Source: Micropruina sp. (GTDB taxonomy: Bacteria > Actinomycetota > Actinomycetes > Propionibacteriales > Propionibacteriaceae). Taken from it: 64,000 nt of DNA. The notes below the pieces were generated by a model. The model was given only the letters and a program-made list of their open reading frames with translations, was not told where the DNA came from and made no database searches. Where the stretch lies: the NCBI GenBank assembly GCA_016716635.1, contig JADJVZ010000014.1, positions 310,001 through 374,000 on the forward strand, given 5' to 3'. Shown piece by piece: positions 52,195 to 61,503 of this stretch (position 1 is its first letter; each line of letters starts with the position of its first letter). Made by a program: the position numbers and the translations under genes.

Positions 52195-53334
52195 TCACGA
52201 GGAGACCAGACTTCGTCCCGCGTCGCGGGGGCGCACATGGGGGCCCGTTGCTGGGGCCTTTCCGATGGGTGCCTCTGGCCCCGGCACCATGAGTGTCTCG
52301 TCGACGGTGATTCCCAAACCGGGCTGGTCGCCGAGGATGATCCCGCCCCCGTCAAACTCTTGATCGACCTGGAGGCCACGGGGGAATCGCAGGGTCTGCA
52401 CCTCGGTGACAAGGTGGTTCGGTATGGTGGCCGCCGCATGCGCCAGAGGGTTCGTCAGGTAGGCGACGGGGCTGACCGGCAGGTCGAAGAAGTGGGCCAC
52501 CGCGGACACCCGCAAGAAATGCGTGATGCCCCACACAGAACCGGCTTGGACGATGTCGACGGCATGCAATTCCAACAGCTGCCGGTACTGCTCGAGCCCG
52601 GTCAGGTTCTCCCCCGAGGCGATCGCGGCCCGAATCCCACGCCCCACATGCGCATGCCCTTCGGCATCCCAGCGCCGCACGGGCTCCTCGACCCAGGTGA
52701 GGTCGAGGTCCTTCTCGATCGCGGCCACATGCCGAAGGGCTTGCTTCGGCAAGAGTGCCTCGTTGATGTCCACCATCAACGCCGGGTTGCGGACGTTGGT
52801 CCGCAACACGTCGCGCACGATAGTCAGGCGCCGTTTGTCCGACTCAGCGTCGCGTCCGCCCTTGAGCTTGGCACCGCCAAAACCTCGCTCCGCGAACTCG
52901 CCATAAACCTCGGCGACGCGTTGCTCGGTGAGGGGCCAGCAGAGCGCCGAGGCATAACCCGGCACATAGCGATCCGCGCCGCCGAGCAGGCGCCAGAGGG
53001 GCTGGTCCGCCGCCTTCGCCTTGAGATCCCACAGCGCCATGTCGAAAGCTCCGATGGCGCCGAACACCTCCCCCGCGTGGCCGGTTTTGAAGACCTGGGC
53101 CAGCATCCGGTCATACAAATACGCGACTGCCCTCGGGTCCTCCCCCTCCAGGGCCGGGAACACCCGGTCGAACCCATCCGCGGTGCCGACGCCCACGCCA
53201 ACCTGCCCCGAATCCGTCTCCAGGAGCACCACCGGCACAGACGTGACGCCGTCCTCGATCGTTCCGTTGATGTCGCCGATCGGACGCCCCCAATCGTGAG
53301 TCGTCGTCAAGAGGCGATAGCCCGTGATCTTCAC
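52195..53334 (-). CDS. Enolase-superfamily sugar-acid dehydratase
   Basis: A 379-aa mandelate-racemase/muconate-lactonising-type enzyme. The KxK base motif is GGAKLKGGRD, and metal ligands are Asp in LMVDINEAL, Glu in LTWVEEPV and Glu in AIASGENLTG. The usual C-terminal His motif (PHxx) is not clear: VSPVAYLTNPLAHAA has His a few residues late. Dehydration of an aldonic acid (fuconate, rhamnonate, galactonate group) to the 2-keto-3-deoxy acid fits its position at the head of this operon. ATG 53334; the divergent GntR gene begins 71 bp away. Confidence 0.8.
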   Translation of the reverse strand: MKITGYRLLTTTHDWGRPIGDINGTIEDGVTSVPVVLLETDSGQVGVGVGTADGFDRVFPALEGEDPRAVAYLYDRMLAQVFKTGHAGEVFGAIGAFDMALWDLKAKAADQPLWRLLGGADRYVPGYASALCWPLTEQRVAEVYGEFAERGFGGAKLKGGRDAESDKRRLTIVRDVLRTNVRNPALMVDINEALLPKQALRHVAAIEKDLDLTWVEEPVRRWDAEGHAHVGRGIRAAIASGENLTGLEQYRQLLELHAVDIVQAGSVWGITHFLRVSAVAHFFDLPVSPVAYLTNPLAHAAATIPNHLVTEVQTLRFPRGLQVDQEFDGGGIILGDQPGLGITVDETLMVPGPEAPIGKAPATGPHVRPRDAGRSLVSS

Positions 53335-53405
53335 TAAGTGACCTTCCCGAAAATGAGGCCAGCGCTCGGGACGATTGCCCGCCCGGGCGCCGAGGAACTT
53401 GTGTG

Positions 53406-54203
53406 ATGTCCGCTACCCTTGCGGCCATGGCAGTCGATGATCCGAAAAGCCCAGCGGAACCCTCGCCCCTGGCACTCCTGCGGCGGCGTCGTCCGTCCGA
53501 ACGCTTGGGCGTCTCGGTCGTCCAAGGCATCGTGGAGCTCATCGTGTCCGGGGAGTTCGTTCCAGGCGGCACGCTTCCACCCGAAAGCGAGATCGCCGAC
53601 CATTTCGGCGTGAGCCGCACGGTCGTCCGCGAGTCGTTGAAACGGCTTGAGGAAAAGGGCCTGGTCCGCGCGCGGCAGGGCATGCGAACCACGATCAATC
53701 CGGTCACAAAATGGGAGGTGCATGACGCCACCGTGCTGGAGGCGATGATCCGCCATGACGACACGTTGGGGATCTTGGACGAACTGAGCTCGGCGCGAGC
53801 GGCGTTGGAGTCGGCCATGGCCGCCCAGGCCGCAGTCAAGGTTGCCGGCGGCGCCGACACCAAAGAGCTGCGCGCCAGCCTCCAAACGATGCAGGCGATG
53901 GTCCGCCAACCGGCCAGGTTCCGCGGCGCCGACGTGGCGTTCCACGGGGCCGTCATCGCCCTTTCGGGCAACCGCCTTTCGGGCAGCATTGCCCGCGTTC
54001 TCATTGAAGAGGCGATCGACAGCAGTCGCTACCGCGGCAATGATCCCGGTGGCCACTTCGACCAAACCTTGCGCGAACACGAGGCCATCGCCGAGGCCGT
54101 GCTGCGAGGAGACCCTTCCGCCGCCAAGGAGGCCATGGACTCCCACATCCGTGATTCGTGGGCCCGTCGCCGCCTGCCGGTCGCAGGCGAGGCCGAGGTC
54201 TGA
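53406..54203 (+). CDS. GntR-family regulator, FadR/FCD subfamily
   Basis: A 265-aa regulator. Start ATG 53406 has GAGGAA about 9 nt upstream. The N-terminal winged helix reads VVQGIVELIVSGEFVPGGTLPPESEIADHFGVSRTVVRESLKRLEEKGLV. The helical FCD ligand domain follows, with metal-type residues in ADVAFHGAVIALSGN and AMDSHIRD. FCD regulators usually sense organic acids such as lactate or sugar acids. Divergent from the dehydratase gene and next to the transporter, it probably controls the sugar-acid genes, and perhaps lutABC through the site at 57280. Confidence 0.9.
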   Translation: MSATLAAMAVDDPKSPAEPSPLALLRRRRPSERLGVSVVQGIVELIVSGEFVPGGTLPPESEIADHFGVSRTVVRESLKRLEEKGLVRARQGMRTTINPVTKWEVHDATVLEAMIRHDDTLGILDELSSARAALESAMAAQAAVKVAGGADTKELRASLQTMQAMVRQPARFRGADVAFHGAVIALSGNRLSGSIARVLIEEAIDSSRYRGNDPGGHFDQTLREHEAIAEAVLRGDPSAAKEAMDSHIRDSWARRRLPVAGEAEV

Positions 54204-54211
54204 CACGTCGG

Positions 54212-55090
54212 TCATCCCTTCATGGCGCCGGACGTGAACCCAGCCAGGTAGAAGCGCTGCAGCACCAAAAAGAGCACCACGCAGGGAATCGCGGTGACGA
54301 CGACACCCGCCTGCAGGGCCCCAAGGTCCACGGAGCCGAAGTCCCCGCTCCGAAGATTGACCAGCGCGATGGGCAGCGTGAAGACCTTGCCGCTGCTCAA
54401 CAGCACCAGCGCCGCCATGAACTCGTTCCAGGAGGCGACGAACGCGAAGATGGAGACGGTCACAAGCCCGGGAACGGTGAGGCGGAGCAGGACGCGCCAC
54501 ATGGCTTGGAACCGAGAGCAACCGTCGATGAGCGCGCTCTCTTCGAGTTCACGTGGGAGCGCCTCGAACGAGTTGCGCATCATGAAGACGCCGAACGGCA
54601 ACTGGAACATGATCATCACAAGGGACAACCCAACCAGCGAGTTTTGCAGCCCGACCATGGCGAACATCTTGTAGATGGGGATCAGGATCGTCGGATGGGG
54701 GACCATGAGGATGGCCAGAATCAGGACGAAGATCACGTTCTTGCCTGGGAACCGGAACCTGGAAAAGCCGTAGCCGGCCAGCGTTGAGATCACCAGGGTC
54801 CCGAAGACGGTCAGGAATGCCACGAAGAGGCTGTTCCAGGTATAGGTGGGCAGTCCCTCGCCGAAGGCGAAGAGGCGGGCGTAGTTGTCCCAGCCCAGGC
54901 CGGAGCCTGAGCCACCCGCCTCGTTCCCGGTCACAGATTTCCACGCGCTCCACAGCAGAGGCGCCAGGAACAAGATGACCAGAACGATGCCCACGACGTA
55001 GTACAAGGGACGGCCAGAGACGGTGTCGCTCGTTGGACGCAGGCGGCTCGGCAGAGAGGCCGGCTCGATGGTTGACGTGATGGTGGCCAT
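54212..55090 (-). CDS. ABC sugar transporter permease (MalG type)
   Basis: A 292-aa inner-membrane permease of the CUT1 family. The EAA loop for the ATPase contact is ALPRELEESALIDGCSRFQAMWRVLLRLTVPGL. Six helices are visible, starting with YYVVGIVLVILFLAPLLWSAW. It ends YLAGFTSGAMKG, typical of MalG-type proteins. It is last in the transporter operon. No ATPase gene is present, so a shared MsmK/MalK-type ATPase encoded elsewhere is expected, as is usual for CUT1 systems in actinobacteria. Confidence 0.92.
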   Translation of the reverse strand: MATITSTIEPASLPSRLRPTSDTVSGRPLYYVVGIVLVILFLAPLLWSAWKSVTGNEAGGSGSGLGWDNYARLFAFGEGLPTYTWNSLFVAFLTVFGTLVISTLAGYGFSRFRFPGKNVIFVLILAILMVPHPTILIPIYKMFAMVGLQNSLVGLSLVMIMFQLPFGVFMMRNSFEALPRELEESALIDGCSRFQAMWRVLLRLTVPGLVTVSIFAFVASWNEFMAALVLLSSGKVFTLPIALVNLRSGDFGSVDLGALQAGVVVTAIPCVVLFLVLQRFYLAGFTSGAMKG

Positions 55091-55966
55091 CTAGTCCTCC
55101 TTACGAAGGGCGACGAACTGAAGTGAGTTGAGAATCACCAAGGCGATGAGAATGACGACCGAGATGGCGGCCGCTGCGCCCAGATCGAACTTGGTGAAGG
55201 CCTCGCGGAACATGGCCATCACGACGGTGACCGTCGAGTTGTCCGGCCCGCCGGCGGTGAGGACGAAGAAAGGTTCAAACACCAACAGGCTGCCCGTGAC
55301 CGTGAGGATGAGCATGAGCGCGATCGACGGCCGCAGCAGGGGAAGGGTGATCTGCGTGAACACCCGCCACCGAGAGGCGCCGTCGACGGCGGCGGCTTCG
55401 TAGAGGTCCTTGGGGATCGCTTGAAGGCCGGTCAGCAGTAGAAGCATGTTGAACCCGGCGTAGCGCCAGGTGGTGAGCACCAGGGTGGAGGCGAACGCGC
55501 TGCCTTGCGTGCCTAAGAAGTCCACGTCACCGTGAGCGAGGCCCACAGCCCGCAAGAGATCGTCCAGGGGTCCGTACTCGTTGTTGTACATCGCGTAGAA
55601 CAGCAAGGTGGCGGAGGTCACTCCAACAACCGAGGGCAGGAAGAAGGCCGTCCTAAACAGCCCCACGCCGCGTTTGGCGTCCTGAACAAACAAGGCCAAA
55701 CCCAAGGCGACCACGAAGAAGGCTGTCGTGGCCGCGGCGGTGTAGACCAGGGTGAAGGGGATGGATGACATCAGCAGATCGTTGGAACCGATCGCTTGGT
55801 ATTGCTGGAGCCCCACAAACCTCGGATTGCCGATCAGCGGCCAGTCCGTGAGCGACATGTAGAACGCCACCACAATCGGAATCCCGAACAGTACGAGCGC
55901 GACCAGCCCGGCGGGACCCGTGTACACGAGTCCCACCAGGTCGGAACGCTTCCAGGAGCGCACCAT
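55091..55966 (-). CDS. ABC sugar transporter permease (MalF type)
   Basis: A 291-aa CUT1 permease with six helices. The EAA loop is IPKDLYEAAAVDGASRWRVFTQITLPLLRPS, and LVLFGIPIVVAFYMSLTDW marks the first helix region. It lies directly between the binding protein and the second permease (adjacent with no gap on the left, 6 bp on the right). Its substrate should match the pathway genes nearby. Confidence 0.92.
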   Translation of the reverse strand: MVRSWKRSDLVGLVYTGPAGLVALVLFGIPIVVAFYMSLTDWPLIGNPRFVGLQQYQAIGSNDLLMSSIPFTLVYTAAATTAFFVVALGLALFVQDAKRGVGLFRTAFFLPSVVGVTSATLLFYAMYNNEYGPLDDLLRAVGLAHGDVDFLGTQGSAFASTLVLTTWRYAGFNMLLLLTGLQAIPKDLYEAAAVDGASRWRVFTQITLPLLRPSIALMLILTVTGSLLVFEPFFVLTAGGPDNSTVTVVMAMFREAFTKFDLGAAAAISVVILIALVILNSLQFVALRKED

Positions 55967-55972
55967 CAGACG

Positions 55973-57259
55973 TCAGCCCTGGAGGGAGCTGTTGACCTTG
56001 GGTTCCGCTGCAGTCAGCGCCCCCGTTGGATCATCGCCGAAGAGCGCCCCCCGGGCGGCGGCGATCCAGGGCCCATTGGCATCGCTGAAGGTCTGGCCGT
56101 ACTTGAGCGCGAATGGAATCCGGCCCTTGGCGACCAAGCTGTTCATGAGGACGACCCGAGGATCGGCCGCCGAGTACTTGTTGTTGGCAAGGTCCGGACG
56201 GGAGACCAGGTAGCCAGCCTTGGCCAGCACCTCCACCTGGGTGGTGTCCGAGAGCGACCAGGCCAGGAAGTCCCAGGCCGCGGCCTGATTCTTGGAGGCC
56301 GCAGCGATTCCGATGACGTCGCCGCCCACGTAGGTCGACTCACCGCCAGTCAGGCCCGGAATGGCCTGGACGCCGAGCTTGATCTTGTCGGATTCTTTGA
56401 TATTGGTCAGGGCACTGCTGGCACCCAGCATGTAGCCAGTCGTTCCCTGCCCAAAGACGGAGTCGCGGGTCGCGCCATTCTCGTTCTTGGAGGCCTCCGC
56501 GATGGTGCCCGCCTTGTACATAGCGTTATAGGCCTTGAACACGCCGATCACGTTCGGGTCGGTCAGGGACGCCTTGGTGCCGTCGGCATTCAGGACCTCG
56601 CCACCGCTTGCCCACACCGACGGGAACATGGTGAAGCCAATCGTCCCGCCGTTGTTACCGGTGATGTACATGCCTTTGACGCCGCCGCCGAGCTTGGCCA
56701 CCTTCGCAGCATTGTCAGCCAGCTGAGTGAGCGAGGTGATCTTCGCCGTCGGGTCGATGCCGGCCTGGGTGAGCAGGAGGTTGTTTTGCAGCAGCACCGA
56801 GATCGCGACCGTGTGGGGAACGGTGTAGTTCTTGCCGTTGGCGCTGCCCACGTCCAGTTGCGCCTTGACCACTTTGGTGTTGAGGCCGCTGGAGGCGAGT
56901 CGCTCGGTCACGTCGGCAAACAACCCCTGCTTGACGTAGTTCGGAGTGAAGACACCGTCGCTGGTCAGCAAGTCGGGAAGGTCGCCCGAGCCGGCCGCCA
57001 CACCGACCTTCTGCAGATAGTTCTCGTTGGGGATGACCGTGAGGTCAATGTGGTTCTTCGATGAAGCGTTGTAGGCATCCACCATCGCCTGGCTTTGCTT
57101 CGCGGTGCCCGATCGCACCCACATGGTCAGTTTGGCGGGTGCCGCGGACCCGCTCGTCGTGCTCGCAGCGCCAGTGCTGCTACACGCTCCAAGGGTGGCC
57201 AGCAAGGCCACCAACACCGTTCCCACAGCCGCAAGACGACTACGTCCTACACCGGTCAT
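55973..57259 (-). CDS. ABC sugar transporter substrate-binding lipoprotein
   Basis: A 428-aa extracytoplasmic binding protein. A lipoprotein signal is clear (LAAVGTVLVALLATLGACSSTG with lipobox LGAC). The family pattern LTMWVRSGTAKQSQAMVDAYNAS, the DLPDLLTSDG block and the AAWDFLAWSLSDTTQVEVLAKAGYL helix near the C-terminus fit CUT1 binding proteins (SBP family 1). It heads the transporter operon. The ligand is probably a mono- or oligosaccharide containing the sugar degraded by the adjacent enzymes. Confidence 0.9.
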   Translation of the reverse strand: MTGVGRSRLAAVGTVLVALLATLGACSSTGAASTTSGSAAPAKLTMWVRSGTAKQSQAMVDAYNASSKNHIDLTVIPNENYLQKVGVAAGSGDLPDLLTSDGVFTPNYVKQGLFADVTERLASSGLNTKVVKAQLDVGSANGKNYTVPHTVAISVLLQNNLLLTQAGIDPTAKITSLTQLADNAAKVAKLGGGVKGMYITGNNGGTIGFTMFPSVWASGGEVLNADGTKASLTDPNVIGVFKAYNAMYKAGTIAEASKNENGATRDSVFGQGTTGYMLGASSALTNIKESDKIKLGVQAIPGLTGGESTYVGGDVIGIAAASKNQAAAWDFLAWSLSDTTQVEVLAKAGYLVSRPDLANNKYSAADPRVVLMNSLVAKGRIPFALKYGQTFSDANGPWIAAARGALFGDDPTGALTAAEPKVNSSLQG

Positions 57260-57279
57260 CCGATCCTCCTCTTAGTTGG

Positions 57280-57290
57280 TGGTCTGACCA
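57280..57290. promoter_or_regulatory. FadR-type GntR operator between transporter and lutABC
   Basis: TGGTCTGACCA is a perfect palindrome matching the TGGTCNGACCA core used by FadR/LldR-type regulators. It lies 21 bp before the binding-protein start and about 115 bp before lutA, in the divergent promoter region; ATATATCACTTATCATA next to it is AT-rich and promoter-like. A FCD-type regulator is encoded 3.1 kb away. Confidence 0.65.
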
Positions 57291-57404
57291 TATATCACTT
57301 ATCATACAACTACAAGACCCGCGTGGTGCGATGCTGGTGCATGACCCGGCAGTGGCCCCGAAGCCCCTGTCGGACTCACGGACCGTTCAGACCGAGAGGA
57401 CCCC

Positions 57405-58208
57405 ATGGCGAGCACCCCAGCCCAGCGAGGGGCCGGCCCCGCGACCACCGCCGACGTGGGCGCCAGGATCACCGTCGCCCTCTTCGCGACGTGCGCCAAC
57501 GACGTGATGTTTCCCCAGGCCCCGATGGCCACCACGCGGTTGCTCGAGCGACTGGGTTGCCGCGTGGTGTTCCCCACGAAGCAAACCTGTTGCGGACAGC
57601 CGTTGGTGAACACCGGCTACTACGACCAGAGCGTCCCCATCGTGCGGAACTTCGCCGAAACCTTCGGCGGCTACGACTACATCGTCGCGCCGTCGGGGTC
57701 GTGCGTGGGGGCGATCCGGCACCAACACGCGATGCTGGCCGACTACGCGAAAGACCCTGGGCTCCGGCGGGACGTCGATGCGGTGACATCCCGCACGTTC
57801 GACATCAGTGAGTTCCTCGTGGACGTCCTCGAGGTGACCGATGTGGGCGCCTACTTCCCCCACGTGGTCACGTTCCATCCGACCTGTCATTCGCTGCGCG
57901 TCACGCACGTGGGCGACAAGCCGAACCGCCTGCTGGCCGCGGTGGGGGGCATCACCGTCCGCGAGCTGACCGACGCCGACCGCTGTTGCGGCTTCGGCGG
58001 CACCTTCGCGCTCAAGAACCCCGACATTTCGGTGGCGATGGCCTCCGACAAGGCCCGCCACGTGGCCGACACCGGTGCCGAATATCTCGTCGCGGGCGAC
58101 AACCTGTGCTTGCTCAACATCTCCGGCGTGCTGAACCGCCAGAAGGCCGGCATCAAGCCCATCCACCTCGTCGAGGTCCTGGCGTCCACGGCGGCGGATC
58201 ATGAGTAA
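57405..58208 (+). CDS. lutA: L-lactate utilisation Fe-S oxidoreductase LutA
   Basis: A 267-aa subunit of the LutABC L-lactate oxidising complex. It contains two CCG-type cluster domains: FATCANDVMFPQAP ... KQTCCGQPLVNTG near the N-terminus and FHPTCHSLR ... DADRCCGFGGTFALK later. ATG 57405 follows GAGAGGA. It starts a three-gene operon and overlaps lutB by 8 bp. Length agrees with the family, with about 20 extra N-terminal residues. Confidence 0.94.
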   Translation: MASTPAQRGAGPATTADVGARITVALFATCANDVMFPQAPMATTRLLERLGCRVVFPTKQTCCGQPLVNTGYYDQSVPIVRNFAETFGGYDYIVAPSGSCVGAIRHQHAMLADYAKDPGLRRDVDAVTSRTFDISEFLVDVLEVTDVGAYFPHVVTFHPTCHSLRVTHVGDKPNRLLAAVGGITVRELTDADRCCGFGGTFALKNPDISVAMASDKARHVADTGAEYLVAGDNLCLLNISGVLNRQKAGIKPIHLVEVLASTAADHE

Positions 58209-59754
58209 GCGTCCGGTGCGTCCGTCCAACGCTCACGACGCCGACCGCCTCACTCCCGCGCCGCCTCCCGGGCGCTTCCTCGACTCCCCCACGTTCCCCA
58301 AGCAGTCGAAGGTGGAACTCGGCAACGCCGTCCAACGCCGCAACCTGTACGACGCGATGCGGACGATCCGGACGAAACGCGTCGGCGTCACCTCCGAGGC
58401 GGACGACTGGGAGGACCTTCGTCTCGCCGGCGAGGCCATCAAGAACCGGACGCTGCGCCACCTCGATCGCTACCTTCTGCAACTCGAGGAGTCGCTGACC
58501 GCCGCGGGCAGCACCGTGCATTGGGCGCGGGACGCCGAGGAGGCCAACGCCATCATCGTCGGCCTGGTCAACGCGGCGCTAGCCACCCCCCAAGGTGACC
58601 AAGCGTCCGCCCGCGAGGTGGTCAAGGTGAAATCCATGGCCACCCAGGAAATCGACATGAACGAGGCCCTGGAAGAGGCCGGCATCGCCGCCTGGGAGAC
58701 TGATTTGGCGGAGTTGATCGTCCAGCTGGGGCACGATCGTCCGAGCCACATTCTGGTGCCGGCGATCCACCGCAACCGGTCCGAGGTGCGCCAGATCTTC
58801 CTCGATGAAATGGGACGCTACGGACGTCCGGCCCCGGACGATCTCGACAGCGAACCGGTCAACCTCGCCGCAGCCGCCCGGCTGCACCTGCGCGAAAAGT
58901 TCCTGCGCGCCAAGGTCGCGATCTCGGGGGCCAACTTCGCCGTGGCCGAGACGGGCACGCTCGTCGTGGTGGAGTCGGAGGGCAACGGACGCATGTGCCT
59001 CACCCTGGCCGACACCCTGATCTCGGTGGTGGGCATCGAGAAGGTCATCCCATCCGTGGCCGATCTTGAGGTCTTCCTGCAGTTGTTGCCCCGCAGCTCG
59101 ACCGCCGAGCGGATGAACCCCTACACCTCGTTCTGGACGGGACCTACCGACGGTGATGGTCCGCAGGCGACGCACGTGGTCCTCATCGATAACGGACGTA
59201 CCAAGGTGCTGGCCGACCCGGTGGGCCGCGACGCGCTGCGGTGCATTCGCTGCTCGGCCTGCATCAACATCTGCCCGGTGTACGAGAAGGTCGGCGGCCA
59301 CGCTTACGGCTCGGTCTATCCCGGTCCGATCGGGGCGGTCCTGACCCCGCAACTGCGGGGTGTCGCCTCCGCCGTGGACGCCTCCGTGCCCTACGCGTCG
59401 ACGCTGTGCGGGGCCTGCGTGGACGTGTGTCCGGTGCGGATTCCGCTACCCGATCTGCTGGTGCACATGCGCCACAAGGTGGTCGAAGCCAAGGCGCACG
59501 GACGTCCCCACGCCGACGACGTCGCGATGCGAGTCACCGGCAAGGTCCTGGGCTCCCCCGGAGTCTGGGCCGCGACCACCAAGGCGATCTCGGGCACCGG
59601 CGCGGTCTTGAAGAAGGGTCGAGTGGATCATTTCGGTCCGCTGCCGTGGCCGCTCTCCCTGTGGACTAACGCCCGCGACGTCCCGGCACCCCCCAACGAG
59701 TCGTTCCGCGCCTGGTACGCCCGCACCCACCACAAGGACGGGAGCCCGCGATGA
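58201..59754 (+). CDS. lutB: L-lactate utilisation iron-sulfur protein LutB
   Basis: A 517-aa core subunit. It carries the LUD domain (FAVAETGTLVVVESEGNGRM near residue 245) and two 4Fe-4S motifs, CIRCSACINICPVYEKVGG and CGACVDVCPVRIPLPDLL, around residues 345-415. The C-terminal segment includes the usual GPLPWPLSLWTNARD-type stretch. It overlaps lutC by 4 bp (ATGA). With LutA and LutC it oxidises L-lactate to pyruvate at the membrane face. Confidence 0.95.
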   Translation: MSKRPVRPSNAHDADRLTPAPPPGRFLDSPTFPKQSKVELGNAVQRRNLYDAMRTIRTKRVGVTSEADDWEDLRLAGEAIKNRTLRHLDRYLLQLEESLTAAGSTVHWARDAEEANAIIVGLVNAALATPQGDQASAREVVKVKSMATQEIDMNEALEEAGIAAWETDLAELIVQLGHDRPSHILVPAIHRNRSEVRQIFLDEMGRYGRPAPDDLDSEPVNLAAAARLHLREKFLRAKVAISGANFAVAETGTLVVVESEGNGRMCLTLADTLISVVGIEKVIPSVADLEVFLQLLPRSSTAERMNPYTSFWTGPTDGDGPQATHVVLIDNGRTKVLADPVGRDALRCIRCSACINICPVYEKVGGHAYGSVYPGPIGAVLTPQLRGVASAVDASVPYASTLCGACVDVCPVRIPLPDLLVHMRHKVVEAKAHGRPHADDVAMRVTGKVLGSPGVWAATTKAISGTGAVLKKGRVDHFGPLPWPLSLWTNARDVPAPPNESFRAWYARTHHKDGSPR

Positions 59755-60389
59755 CCTCCGCACGCGACGAAATCCTGGCGCGGATCAGGGCGTCCCTCGC
59801 GGACGTCCCGGCCGACGACGAGACGGACGTCCCCTGGGCTTACGGCCAACCACGCCGGACGGACGACTTGCTCGACCTCTTCGAGGAGCGGGTTCGGGAC
59901 TATGGGGCGACCGTCCAGCGGGTCACCGGCCACCTCGGCGCGACAGTCGTAGAGGCGTTGCTGGCGCACGGGGTCACATCGGTCGTCCTTCCCGCGGGGC
60001 TGGATCCGGCCGTCGTCGACGCGATCGCCCAGGCCGGCATCGTGATCCGCGGCGACACCCCTGCCCTTTCCCGGGCGACCCTCGACGAGACCGACGCCGT
60101 CGTCACGACCTGCGCGGTGGCGGGCGCCGTGACGGGGACGATCGTCCTCGATCATGGTCCAGGCCAGGGGCGCCGGGCGCTCTCGCTGGTCCCGGACGTC
60201 CACGTCTGCCTCGTCGCCGCCGATCAGGTGGTCTCGGACGTCCCCGAAATGGTCGCGCGGATGGTCCCCGCAACCCGGGCCGGGCGTCCGATCACGTGGA
60301 TCTCCGGCGGCAGCGCCACCAGCGACATCGAACTGAGCCGCGTCGAAGGCGTCCACGGACCCCGCACCCTGCACGTCCTGCTGGTGTAG
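59751..60389 (+). CDS. lutC: L-lactate utilisation protein LutC
   Basis: A 212-aa LUD-domain protein. The N-terminal helix SARDEILARIRASLADV is typical, followed by the LUD core with AVVTTCAVAGAVTGTIVLDHGPGQGRRALSLVPDVHVCLV and the C-terminal ITWISGGSATSDIELSRVEGVHGPRTLHVLLV. It is the last gene of the lut operon, convergent with the endonuclease gene 8 bp away. Confidence 0.94.
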   Translation: MTSARDEILARIRASLADVPADDETDVPWAYGQPRRTDDLLDLFEERVRDYGATVQRVTGHLGATVVEALLAHGVTSVVLPAGLDPAVVDAIAQAGIVIRGDTPALSRATLDETDAVVTTCAVAGAVTGTIVLDHGPGQGRRALSLVPDVHVCLVAADQVVSDVPEMVARMVPATRAGRPITWISGGSATSDIELSRVEGVHGPRTLHVLLV

Positions 60390-60397
60390 CGCGGGAT

Positions 60398-61420
60398 TCA
60401 GCCTCCGGCTGGATCCTGGTCCACCACCAAGACAGAGCGAAGGGGCAACACCTTCCGCCACCGGGCGGGCAGTTCCCCGTAGTGCTCCAAGGTCAGCCGT
60501 GTCACGTCCGAGCCATCAAACAAGCGCAGATTCTGACGCTCTCGCTCAAGGTCCCGCGCCTCCTTGCTGTAACCCCCCAGCGTCACGAAAAGCCCGAACT
60601 CGTTGGACGCCAGGGTGCCGATCAGTTGCTGAACGTCGGGTCGGCCATGGCTGCGGGTGGTGTGTTTGCACTGGACCTTGATGATGGGCGGCTCCAAGCC
60701 GAGGGGATCCCGATGCGCGATGACGTCGATGCCTCCGTCGTTGCTGTAGGGCGTAACCCTGGTTTGGTAGCCCAGCGCTTTGAGGAGGTCCGCTGTGAAC
60801 TCCTCAAACTCCCGGTGGCTCAGGTCGGCGAACAACGTCTGGGTGACGAAGTCGCGCGTGTGCTGCTCGATGCGGTCAGCATTGGGAGCCTCCGTGGCAC
60901 CTTGGACAAGCGCCTCGTCCGGCACCGTCGGGGACGGCGACACACGTTCCGACGACCCCGAAGCCAGGTAGCGCTCGAACTCGTCTCGGTGCTGCGCGAC
61001 CTTGAACAGGGTCAGCGCTGACCCGATTTCGTACAAGGCTGGCTGGGAGAACTGTGCCCGTGGAATCCCCGTCTTGCGCCACGTCACGCGCCGGCGGTGG
61101 CGATGCTGCTCCACCTCGGGGTGGTACTCGTACGGGCCCGCGACGATGCCGAGATTGATCGTGGAATCAGGTTTGTAAGGGGCAACGACAGTGTCTCCCT
61201 CCGCCATCTCGAAGGCGAACCTAAAGAGGATCCCGCCCCAGACCGGGATGGCGCCGGGCTTAGCTTCTGGGTAGGCGGCGGCAAGGGCGGCCTTGACTCT
61301 CTCCCGATCGTCCCCGAGCTGACGAAGATCCCCGATCTCGTCCCACCCCACCGAGATAAAGCCCTGGTCCACCAACTCATGCCCGAGGGCATCGTTGTGG
61401 ATTCCCCACATCGTTGTCAT
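60398..61420 (-). CDS. Mrr-like restriction endonuclease
   Basis: A 340-aa protein beginning at ATG 61420 (MTTMWGIHNDALGHELVDQGFISVGW). The N-terminal half is a domain found with such nucleases (WGGILFRFAFEMAEGDTVVAPYKPD) and probably reads modified DNA. The C-terminal half is the Mrr catalytic PD-(D/E)xK fold: SHREFEEFTADLLKALGY, Asp in YSNDGGIDVIAHRD, QxK in IKVQCKHT, and GRPDVQQLIGTL. Mrr enzymes cut methylated foreign DNA. No methyltransferase is nearby, which fits a type IV, modification-dependent enzyme. A gene fossil with phage-defence-like sequence lies directly upstream. Confidence 0.85.
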   Translation of the reverse strand: MTTMWGIHNDALGHELVDQGFISVGWDEIGDLRQLGDDRERVKAALAAAYPEAKPGAIPVWGGILFRFAFEMAEGDTVVAPYKPDSTINLGIVAGPYEYHPEVEQHRHRRRVTWRKTGIPRAQFSQPALYEIGSALTLFKVAQHRDEFERYLASGSSERVSPSPTVPDEALVQGATEAPNADRIEQHTRDFVTQTLFADLSHREFEEFTADLLKALGYQTRVTPYSNDGGIDVIAHRDPLGLEPPIIKVQCKHTTRSHGRPDVQQLIGTLASNEFGLFVTLGGYSKEARDLERERQNLRLFDGSDVTRLTLEHYGELPARWRKVLPLRSVLVVDQDPAGG

Positions 61421-61503
61421 GCCCCCATCCTGCCGGTTCCCTGGCCCCCACGTTTGGGGCGGGACCTGCCAGTTGTGGAAGTGGTGACGTGTAGGCTCCG
61501 GCC

